Below, one piece after another: positions 1 through 5,677 of a stretch of 5,677 bases of DNA. The notes under the pieces are model-generated. The model saw only the letters and a list, made by a program, of their open reading frames with translations, was not told where the DNA came from and ran no database searches. Every line of letters begins with the position of its first letter. Positions within the stretch are counted from its first letter, which is position 1. The position numbers and the translations under genes were made by a program. The DNA is from Paludibacteraceae bacterium (GTDB lineage Bacteria; Bacteroidota; Bacteroidia; Bacteroidales; Paludibacteraceae), in assembly GCA_017550055.1 (NCBI GenBank), contig JAFYMM010000183.1:1-5677 (forward strand), given 5' to 3'.

Positions 1-90
1 ATAGGATACAGCATACTGCAAGCAACCCTCACCGTACCTTCAAAATACTCGCAAAAATACAATAAGTACCTTTTTGAATTCTATATTTTA

Positions 91-127
91 TAAGGTATAA
101 TAACTCAAACTGAACCTTAATTTTTTT
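91..127 (+). terminator. Possible weak intrinsic terminator upstream of the large gene
   Basis: TAAGGT (91-96) and ACCTTA (114-119) are a perfect 6-base inverted repeat separated by a 17-base loop, and seven Ts follow at 121-127. The layout is terminator-like, but the stem has only two G-C pairs and the loop is long, so stability would be low. It could end a transcript entering from left of the window. Confidence 0.25.
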
Positions 128-139
128 ATTATATATTTA
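110..139 (+). promoter_or_regulatory. Candidate Bacteroidota-type promoter for the large gene
   Basis: TATATTTA at 132-139 matches the Bacteroidota -7 consensus TAnnTTTG in all fixed positions but the last. CTGA at 110-113 matches the -33 TTG(A/C) element with one mismatch, and the spacer is 18 bases, within the usual range. Transcription would then start around 145-148, leaving a leader of under 20 bases before the ATG. The region is so AT-rich that chance matches are expected. A competing weaker pair is TTTG at 73-76 with TATAATAA at 96-103. Confidence 0.3.
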
Positions 140-164
140 ACTGTTTAACTTAAAACTAAAAATC

Positions 165-233
165 ATGAAAAGAGATTTACAAAAAATGATTGCTTTCGTA
201 GCAATGCTCTTTTTGCCTTTTTCTATTTTGGCT
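165..233 (+). other. N-terminal Sec signal peptide
   Basis: Residues 1-23 have a basic start (K2, R3, K7), a hydrophobic core (residues 8-17, M-I-A-F-V-A-M-L-F-L), a P18 helix breaker, and a small-residue cleavage site S-I-L-A before Q24. This predicts signal peptidase I cleavage after A23. No lipobox cysteine follows, so the protein does not look like a lipoprotein. It should reach the periplasm by Sec; passage across the outer membrane would need a further system that the window does not show. Confidence 0.85.
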
Positions 234-3200
234 CAGACTATGGACCCCGCTTATGGCATAGTCATAGACGAAAGTTTTGAAAAAGGTATTCCTGCTGGTT
301 GGACGCAAGAAAATGTTGTCGGTTCAATCGCGTGGGTAGGTGAAAGTGCAGACTTAACCTATCCTAATGGTGCTTCTGATAGTCTCGCTCGTATTGCGTT
401 CCGCAATACAACAGGCGTTACTCAAAAAGCCGTTACTCGTTTAATCCTTCCTCCTGTGGATGTGGCTGCGTTGTTCCAACCAGTTCTTATCTTCTCTCAC
501 GCTCAAGACAAATGGAGTGGCGACTTCGACACTCTTCGCGTTTTGTGTCGTACTTCTGCCGAAGGCAATTGGAACACTATTGCTTCTTACGATAATTATA
601 TCGCAAGATGGCAACGTGACTCTATCTTCTTGCCTTCTCAAACTTATGTTCAACTTGCTTTCGAAGCTGTTGACAATTTAGGTCGTGGTATCGTTATCGA
701 CGATGTTGTTGTACGTTCTACTCCTAGCTGTTTCGACCCTGAAGGCCTTTACACTTCAAACGTAACTAACAACTCTATCACAGTTAACTGGACTGGTTCG
801 TTCGATGCTGAGTATTTCTATGTGAAACTTTCAAAAGATTCGCTCACAGCAGCCGAACTCGCATCTCCTTCAACTGAATTAGTTTGCGATACTACTACTG
901 ATGGTGTTTCTATTGATTTTGCTAACCTTATCCAAGGAACAAAATACCATTGCTATGTGATGTCTCAATGTGAGCACGAAATCTCGGCTTGGGCTTATCT
1001 CGAAATCAAAACTGCCAACATTATCAATGTGCCAGATACTATCTCATTCGAAAGACCTGAAGGTGTTGAATATACTAGTGCTACTCCTTATTTCATGGAT
1101 GGTTGGTATTATGCTGCTGCTAAAGATAATTATAAACCTTATAGCAATGCTAATCTTACTGACTGGAAATATGGTGCTTCTGCCGATGGTTCATCTGCTT
1201 TGGTTTTCGCATTTTATACTGATAAAACTCCTTGTCATAGCTATTTAGGTTCATTGCCTGCTAATACTTGGTCTTATGCTGCTACTCCTGAAATCAACAA
1301 TATGGCAGTCAAAGATTTGCAAATTACTTTCGAAACTTTCACATATTACGAGTATACTGCAGATCAACATGGCATTATTGTCGGTGTGATGACTGACCCT
1401 GAAGACCGTTCTACTTTCGTTCCTGTTAAAACGATTCTCAACACTCGTCAATATATCAACGAGGAATTTGTTGTTTCTTTCGAAAACTACACAGGCGAAG
1501 GTAAATATATTGCTTTCATGTCTGATTTCGACAAATCTAACCGTTTCTGTATCGATAACCTTATTATCGAGCCTCGCAAAGAAGTGGTTACTCCTCAATT
1601 CGATATCATGATGACTTCTGCATCTACAATGCAGTTCAAATTCGAACAACAATACGACTCTTACGAAGTAGTTCTCTCTCCTTATGATTATGGTATTGAC
1701 CGTGGTCAAGATTTCCCTGATACAGTAGAAGTTCTCTCTAAACACACTATCGCAAACATGGGTGTTATCAGCGACCTCACTCCTGATGCAAGATACCAAG
1801 TTTATGTTCGTGCTGTCAAAGGTGATAAAAAAGGTAGATGGGCTTTCCCTCGATATGTCGAAATGCCAGGTCGTTTAGATGTTAGTACATTCCCTTATAC
1901 TATCGATTTCGAGAAAAACTCTGTTCATTCTATTGATATGAATGGATGGTCGTCGTCTTCTTATAAAGTCCCTAATATTATCAAACCTCTTTTTACTTAT
2001 TCTTCATATACTTTCCTTGTAGAAGATTCTGCTACAGCTGGATGGGCCACTTCAAACTATATTTTGGCAAGACCAAGAAGTGGAAAAGAGTTCTCTATTG
2101 GTTGTGGTTATTTTTATGATCCTATTACTATTGCAGTATTCCCTGAAGTAGACGATATTACTAAAACTAAAGTATCTTTCTATGCTGTAGCTCGACTTGG
2201 TTCTTCTTCTCTCAATCCTGCTTCAAATACCACTAACTATAAATCTAAAGCTACTATTGGCTGTATGACAGATGCTAACGATATGAATTCGTTTATTCCT
2301 ATCGATACTATCGAACCTAGCTATCTCGAATATGGCTATTATGAGTATGATTTCAGCACTTATCCTCAAGCTCAAGGTAAGTTCTTCGCTATCAAATCAG
2401 AAGCTTTCGAATTTGTTACTACATCTTCTGGTTATACTAATAAAGTTAGTGTCGATGACGTAACATTCTCTAGATCTTTAGATTGCAAATCTCCATCTAA
2501 TATTGCTGCTGAAGTTAATCCTGACGACCCTTCTAAAGCTACAATTACTTGGACTGCTAATGGTGTTTCTGAATGGAATGTTAGAATTGCTATTACTGAA
2601 TATGACAAAAATCTATTCACTGAAAACGATGATTTAGAATTTGCATTCAAAGGTAAAGTAACTGCTCCTAAAGCTGAAATCACTGGTTTGATATATCCTT
2701 ATCAAACATATTACTATTGGATTCAACCTGTTTGCGATGGCGTTGGTGGCGAGTGGACTATGGTTAACAAATTCGAAACTTTCTGTCCTACTGTACATAC
2801 TATACCTTATGTTCAAGATTTCGAAAGCGCTGAACCTGGTTGCCGCATCTGGACTGGATTTACTGCCGATTGTATGTACGCAAAACAATGGTCTCGTAAT
2901 ATTCCTAATGCAACTCCTTCTGGTCGTTATGACAATAAGTATTACTATCCTTGTGTAACAAATACTCGTGGTTATAATAGTAATCAGTCGTTCCCTATCT
3001 TTAAAAAATATTCTTCATCTTCTCGCAACTATGTAGCTTTGCCTGAATTCGATAAACCTATCGATTCTTTGCAAGTTTCATTCCGTATCTTCTCTCACCA
3101 ATCTGCTCAAATGTATTGGAATACGCAAGAAATTGCTGTTGGTGTGATGACTGACCCTATGGATATGAATACTTTCGAACAAGTTGCTTTACTTAAACCT

Positions 3201-5677
3201 TCAAAACAAACAACTTGGGAACGTGTTGTGGTTAAGTTCAATGAATATACTGGTAACGGTAAATATATCGCAATTCGTGAAACTGATAAGTTTACAATGA
3301 ATCCAAGTTATGCTTCTGACTATGAAGGTGGTAAAAACCTTGATACTCTTTATGTTGATAATATTGAGGTTAACATTGCGGCTCCTTGCGATATTCCTTA
3401 CGATATTTATGCTTCTGATGTAACTCCTAATGCAGCTACTATCAACTGGCAATCTGATGCTAATGAGTTTATCGTTGTTGTAGCAAATACTATATTGTCT
3501 GAGAATGATTTGGTTGACTTAGATGACTATAAAGCAGGTAGATTGCCAAGCTTTGCTAACGAAGCTGCTATCGTTTCTGTCGACACTGTTGTTGGTGCTC
3601 ACAATGTCAGAGTCAATGAACTTACTATTAATCAAGACTATTATGTATATATCAAAGCATTCTGTCAAAATATGTATACCGACTATGCTGTAGATTATAC
3701 ATTTAGTACATATTGTCCTGCAATGCCTGTAGAATCTTTCTTCGCTGACTTCTCTGATGCTGCTACAGGTACTACTCCTGATTGTTGGTTCGTTGGTAAA
3801 ACAGTTGGAGAATATCAATCTAGTCAATCTATTTTGACTTATGTAAAAGTTGCAACATCAGGTGGTAATTGTCTATTGCTCTCTTCTACTAATGGTGCTA
3901 TTGTTTCTACTACAAACAAACCTAGCATTAATGGTACATATGCGATTACTCCAAGTTTGGATATCGATAAGATTACTGACTACAAAGTTAAATTCAAAGC
4001 TTGGACTGGTTCGTCTTATGCGTACTCAGGTTGTGGTAGCTACGACTATGCTCGCTCTGTTATTGTCGGTGTGGTTACTAACCCTTACAACTTCGAAACA
4101 TTCATGCCTGTCGATACCATCGAAAACATCCACTACAGTTCTTATCCTTACGAAGTTTATTTGGATTCTTACAAATACGACCTTAATGGCGACACTGGTA
4201 AGTTTGTAGCATTCTATAGTAACTTTGGTATTAAAAATAATATTTATATCGATGATGTTGAGTTTGAATTAATCGATGATTGTCCTCGTTTCGAAGCTGA
4301 AGTTGTTTCTACAACTCCATCGTCTATTACGCTCGAATTCAGCGAGGTTCCTAGTTCGTATGTTGTTAAGGCTACTAATAGTGCTCTAAATTCTAGTTCA
4401 TCTTTAGATAATGATAGTATCTATCCTCCTGTAGTTGGTACATCTAAGAATGTAACTATCGATGGTTTGAAAAATCATAAAGAGTATTTCTTCTATGCAC
4501 GTTCAACTGCCGATACTCTTTGCAATGAGTGGCAACTCGTAACTTCTGGATTTGCTGCCGACTCTCTTGCGAAAGCTATTCCTTTCATCGATGGTTTTGA
4601 AGACAATCCTTATGTTGCTTCTTACGGAGCATGTCCACACGATTGGTATGGTTATTACAAAGATGGTGATGTCTCTTATCCTACAATTGGTTCTACCGCT
4701 AGTTCAGGAACTAAGGGTGCTTATATGTACACTTCTGGTTCTACTGATATTTACTTAGTATCTCCTGAGTTAATCGTGGACAAACTAAGTGATTGTTACC
4801 TTGAGTGTAATATCTATGCAGGTGCAGTAAGTACTTATCCTGCAATGAGACGTGCTATCACTCTTGGTGTCGTTAGTGATGTGAATAATATTGCTGGCAC
4901 ATTTACTCCTCTCGATACTTTGATTTTTGAGCCTGAACAGTTAGGTAAATTCAACTATGCTAGATTGGAACTCTCTGGTTACAATGGTACAGCTAAACAC
5001 ATCGCTTTCAAAGTTGATTATGCTTACAACGTAGAACTTTTCTCAGCATATAAGTATGCAACATTCTATATTGATGAGGTTGTTGTTGATTATATTCCAA
5101 GTTGTTACACACCTAACTCTTTCTCAACTAAAGCTGTAACTGACAACTCTATCTCTCTTGATTTCAAACACGAGGGTGCTGTTCGTTATGAAGCTATTTA
5201 TGGTTTTAGTGGATTCAATCTTGATTCTGTAGCTGTGTCTCCATCTTATGCTTATAGTCGTGGTGTTGATACAATATCTTTCACAAGCAAAGAATTTACT
5301 ATTAACTCATTGCTTTCTGAGGTTAATTATGATGTCTATGTAAGAGCATTGTGTACCGAACAAGATGCTTCTGATTTCGTACATGCTGGCACTTACAAAA
5401 CTCTTCCATCTATGATCTCTTCATTCCCTTATACTAACAATTTTGAAAATCCTGTTGAAAATGCTAATTGGAAACATCATGGCTCTTCTGGTTATGCTTG
5501 GTATATGGGTGTCGATCAAGATAGTCTTGTTGCCGATCAAAAGAATAGTACTGACTTTGCTCTTTATTATTCTTGCGATGGTGGTTTAACTACAAAACAT
5601 AATAAAAAGTCTGCTGGTGCAAAAGCCTATCGTTATGGCAATTATCAATTAAAACCATCAGAACTACTCTACACCGA
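165..5677 (+). CDS. Giant secreted repeat protein with alternating choice-of-anchor J / cleaved-adhesin-like and fibronectin type III-like domains (3' partial)
   Basis: The frame is open for 1,837 codons and leaves the window without a stop. The start is well fixed: an in-frame TAA lies at 138-140, the ATG at 165 is the first afterwards, and it gives a signal peptide with a basic N-terminus. The next ATG (186) would lose the basic residues. No Shine-Dalgarno sequence is present, only an A-rich leader, as is usual in Bacteroidota. After the signal peptide come six full pairs of a beta-sandwich domain (entry motif F-E with a later W, exit motif hydrophobic-D-D/N-V/I) and an FN3-like domain (W in strand B region, Y-x-V-Y-V-R-A-like strand), then part of a seventh pair. 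Entry phenylalanines are at residues 38, 295, 582, 886, 1196, 1478 and 1760. The protein is rich in Tyr, Ser and Thr. No catalytic motif was recognised. Domains of this type occur in Bacteroidota adhesins and exported proteins; an adhesive or binding role is inferred. The exact ligand, full length and C-terminal anchor are unknown. Confidence 0.93.
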   Translation, partial: MKRDLQKMIAFVAMLFLPFSILAQTMDPAYGIVIDESFEKGIPAGWTQENVVGSIAWVGESADLTYPNGASDSLARIAFRNTTGVTQKAVTRLILPPVDVAALFQPVLIFSHAQDKWSGDFDTLRVLCRTSAEGNWNTIASYDNYIARWQRDSIFLPSQTYVQLAFEAVDNLGRGIVIDDVVVRSTPSCFDPEGLYTSNVTNNSITVNWTGSFDAEYFYVKLSKDSLTAAELASPSTELVCDTTTDGVSIDFANLIQGTKYHCYVMSQCEHEISAWAYLEIKTANIINVPDTISFERPEGVEYTSATPYFMDGWYYAAAKDNYKPYSNANLTDWKYGASADGSSALVFAFYTDKTPCHSYLGSLPANTWSYAATPEINNMAVKDLQITFETFTYYEYTADQHGIIVGVMTDPEDRSTFVPVKTILNTRQYINEEFVVSFENYTGEGKYIAFMSDFDKSNRFCIDNLIIEPRKEVVTPQFDIMMTSASTMQFKFEQQYDSYEVVLSPYDYGIDRGQDFPDTVEVLSKHTIANMGVISDLTPDARYQVYVRAVKGDKKGRWAFPRYVEMPGRLDVSTFPYTIDFEKNSVHSIDMNGWSSSSYKVPNIIKPLFTYSSYTFLVEDSATAGWATSNYILARPRSGKEFSIGCGYFYDPITIAVFPEVDDITKTKVSFYAVARLGSSSLNPASNTTNYKSKATIGCMTDANDMNSFIPIDTIEPSYLEYGYYEYDFSTYPQAQGKFFAIKSEAFEFVTTSSGYTNKVSVDDVTFSRSLDCKSPSNIAAEVNPDDPSKATITWTANGVSEWNVRIAITEYDKNLFTENDDLEFAFKGKVTAPKAEITGLIYPYQTYYYWIQPVCDGVGGEWTMVNKFETFCPTVHTIPYVQDFESAEPGCRIWTGFTADCMYAKQWSRNIPNATPSGRYDNKYYYPCVTNTRGYNSNQSFPIFKKYSSSSRNYVALPEFDKPIDSLQVSFRIFSHQSAQMYWNTQEIAVGVMTDPMDMNTFEQVALLKPSKQTTWERVVVKFNEYTGNGKYIAIRETDKFTMNPSYASDYEGGKNLDTLYVDNIEVNIAAPCDIPYDIYASDVTPNAATINWQSDANEFIVVVANTILSENDLVDLDDYKAGRLPSFANEAAIVSVDTVVGAHNVRVNELTINQDYYVYIKAFCQNMYTDYAVDYTFSTYCPAMPVESFFADFSDAATGTTPDCWFVGKTVGEYQSSQSILTYVKVATSGGNCLLLSSTNGAIVSTTNKPSINGTYAITPSLDIDKITDYKVKFKAWTGSSYAYSGCGSYDYARSVIVGVVTNPYNFETFMPVDTIENIHYSSYPYEVYLDSYKYDLNGDTGKFVAFYSNFGIKNNIYIDDVEFELIDDCPRFEAEVVSTTPSSITLEFSEVPSSYVVKATNSALNSSSSLDNDSIYPPVVGTSKNVTIDGLKNHKEYFFYARSTADTLCNEWQLVTSGFAADSLAKAIPFIDGFEDNPYVASYGACPHDWYGYYKDGDVSYPTIGSTASSGTKGAYMYTSGSTDIYLVSPELIVDKLSDCYLECNIYAGAVSTYPAMRRAITLGVVSDVNNIAGTFTPLDTLIFEPEQLGKFNYARLELSGYNGTAKHIAFKVDYAYNVELFSAYKYATFYIDEVVVDYIPSCYTPNSFSTKAVTDNSISLDFKHEGAVRYEAIYGFSGFNLDSVAVSPSYAYSRGVDTISFTSKEFTINSLLSEVNYDVYVRALCTEQDASDFVHAGTYKTLPSMISSFPYTNNFENPVENANWKHHGSSGYAWYMGVDQDSLVADQKNSTDFALYYSCDGGLTTKHNKKSAGAKAYRYGNYQLKPSELLYT
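243..1022 (+). repeat. Module 1: cleaved-adhesin-like domain plus FN3-like domain (divergent first copy)
   Basis: Residues 27-186 form the first beta-sandwich. It opens with S-F-E-K-G-I-P-A-G-W (37-46), the classic entry of choice-of-anchor J / cleaved adhesin domains, and closes with I-D-D-V (178-181). Residues 187-286 form the first FN3-like domain, with C189, W209, Y261 and C269. This copy is the shortest (257 residues to the next entry F) and lacks the G-V-M-T-D-P-like loop present in modules 2-6. It is therefore a distinct subtype, perhaps an N-terminal cap. The family assignment is by motif recognition, not by a profile search. Confidence 0.72.
1023..1871 (+). repeat. Module 2: choice-of-anchor J-like domain plus cysteine-free FN3-like domain
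   Basis: Residues 287-471 carry the entry motif I-S-F-E (293-296), the loop G-V-M-T-D-P (407-412) followed by a T-F-V-P-V segment, the motif Y-T-G-E-G-K-Y-I-A-F (442-451), and the exit C-I-D-N-L (462-466). Residues 472-569 form an FN3-like domain with the strand Q-V-Y-V-R-A (545-550). This is the only FN3-like domain in the window that lacks both the entry cysteine and the late cysteine seen in the other five. Confidence 0.72.
1872..2786 (+). repeat. Module 3: choice-of-anchor J-like domain plus FN3-like domain
   Basis: Residues 570-773 start with F-P-Y-T-I-D-F-E (576-583). They contain a variant loop G-C-M-T-D (699-703) followed by S-F-I-P-I-D-T-I, then Q-G-K-F-F-A-I (737-743), and close with V-D-D-V (763-766). 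This is the longest sandwich domain, with an extended N-terminal half rich in Ser and Tyr. Residues 774-874 form the FN3-like domain, with C774, the I-T-W strand (W796), Y-Y-Y-W-I-Q-P-V-C ending at C857, and C874 at the domain junction. Confidence 0.72.
2787..3716 (+). repeat. Module 4: choice-of-anchor J-like domain plus FN3-like domain
   Basis: Residues 875-1074 start with I-P-Y-V-Q-D-F-E (880-887). They carry G-V-M-T-D-P (993-998), which is identical to module 2 in protein and in the 18 coding bases, then Y-T-G-N-G-K-Y-I-A-I (1028-1037), and close with Y-V-D-N-I (1063-1067). Residues 1075-1184 form the longest FN3-like domain, with C1075, the I-N-W strand (W1095), a long acidic loop around 1113-1146, Y-Y-V-Y-I-K-A-F-C ending at C1167, and C1184 at the junction. 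Confidence 0.72.
3717..4562 (+). repeat. Module 5: choice-of-anchor J-like domain plus FN3-like domain
   Basis: Residues 1185-1372 start with F-F-A-D-F-S (1192-1197), where S replaces the usual E. They carry G-V-V-T-N-P (1302-1307) followed by T-F-M-P-V-D-T-I, then T-G-K-F-V-A-F (1344-1350), and close with I-D-D-V (1362-1365). A Gly/Tyr/Ser-rich loop (about 1281-1296) includes C1290. Residues 1373-1466 form a compact FN3-like domain with C1373 and C1453 and the strand Y-F-F-Y-A-R-S (1441-1447). Confidence 0.7.
4563..5408 (+). repeat. Module 6: choice-of-anchor J-like domain plus FN3-like domain
   Basis: Residues 1467-1646 start with I-P-F-I-D-G-F-E (1472-1479). They carry the degenerate loop G-V-V-S-D (1568-1572) with T-F-T-P-L-D-T-L, then K-H-I-A-F (1611-1615), and close with I-D-E-V (1636-1639). 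Residues 1647-1748 form the FN3-like domain with C1647 and C1730 and the strand Y-D-V-Y-V-R-A-L-C. The spacing to modules 5 and 7 is 282 residues on each side. Confidence 0.7.
5409..5677 (+). repeat. Module 7 (cut by window edge): start of choice-of-anchor J-like domain
   Basis: Residues 1749-1837 begin with S-F-P-Y-T-N-N-F-E-N (1753-1762), closely resembling the entry of module 3, and continue with an N-W-K segment (W1768) and a Gly/Tyr/Trp-rich stretch. The window ends inside the domain, so its conserved loop, exit motif and following FN3-like domain are not visible. Confidence 0.65.

Larger units (their letters stand above)
1..164. other. AT-rich upstream region and A-rich leader, no confident gene
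   Basis: All three plus-strand frames are briefly open at the left edge. The first frame stays open from base 1 to a TAA at 91-93, exactly where the inverted repeat begins, so it could be the tail of an upstream gene. However, thirty codons are too few to judge, and their codon use (ATA, CTG, ACC, CTC) differs from the large gene. Bases 151-164 before the ATG are A-rich, the usual Bacteroidota substitute for a Shine-Dalgarno sequence. TTTAACT is repeated directly at 136-142 and 144-150. Confidence 0.5.

Noticed and set aside
1..59. Possible divergent minus-strand gene: ATG complement at 12-14, with TATTTTTG on the minus strand at 59-52 matching the Bacteroidota -7 consensus
   Set aside because: Only four codons would fall in the window, there is no -33 element at the right distance, and such boxes occur by chance in AT-rich DNA.
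1..93. Possible C-terminal tail of an upstream gene in the first plus-strand frame
   Set aside because: Only thirty codons are visible, the other two frames are open over much of the same stretch, and no domain is recognisable. It is noted as a possibility, not called.
1251..1799. A 182-codon open frame on the minus strand
   Set aside because: It lies wholly antisense to the large gene inside modules 2. Its translation is rich in Arg, Asn, Ile and Val with no recognisable domain, as expected for the shadow of T-rich codons, while the plus strand gives clear repeated domains.
3850..4209. A 119-codon open frame on the plus strand, one of several short frames inside the large gene
   Set aside because: It overlaps module 5 in a different frame. 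Its Leu/Thr-rich low-complexity translation is a frame-shifted reading of the same codons, and there is no independent start signal.
1023..5408. Peptidase or glycosidase catalytic domain hidden within the repeats
   Set aside because: No HExxH, Cys-His gingipain-like, Ser-His-Asp or glycoside hydrolase signature was seen, and the modules are similar in length with no room for an inserted catalytic domain.
165..5677. CRISPR array, tRNA or rRNA gene, insertion sequence, or defence or secretion operon
   Set aside because: The whole span is one coding frame with protein-level repeats. No short regularly spaced DNA repeats, cloverleaf, transposase motifs or second gene could be seen.

Overview
The window holds one very large, AT-rich protein-coding gene that starts near the left edge, stays open on the plus strand from position 165, and runs off the right edge without a stop (at least 1,837 codons). 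The organism is most likely a member of the Bacteroidota, probably Bacteroidales. The evidence is that the start codon has no Shine-Dalgarno sequence but an A-rich leader, the preferred codons end in T (GCT, TCT, ACT, GGT, CCT), and the protein has a secreted adhesin-like architecture typical of that phylum. No marker gene is present, so the genus cannot be named.

Layout: positions 1-164 are a short AT-rich upstream region with no confidently identifiable gene. It contains a weak inverted repeat followed by a T-run (possible terminator of something upstream), a candidate Bacteroidota-type promoter and a short A-rich leader. From 165 onward the gene encodes a signal peptide and then a regular alternation of two domain types. 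The first is a beta-sandwich resembling the choice-of-anchor J / cleaved adhesin (MAM-like) family, about 160-205 residues. The second is a fibronectin type III-like domain, about 94-110 residues. Six complete pairs and the beginning of a seventh are visible, repeating every 257-310 residues.

The inferred role is a giant exported or cell-surface repeat protein, likely in adhesion or binding of glycans or host and biofilm material. The C-terminus, where a type IX secretion sorting domain or another anchor would lie, is outside the window, so the export and attachment route is not established. No RNA gene, CRISPR array, insertion sequence or multi-gene operon is visible. The main points of interest are within the protein: correlated gain or loss of a cysteine pair in the FN3-like domains, a divergent first module, a near-invariant loop motif, a short DNA-level identity between modules 2 and 4, and an apparent excess of Bacteroidota O-glycosylation sequons.
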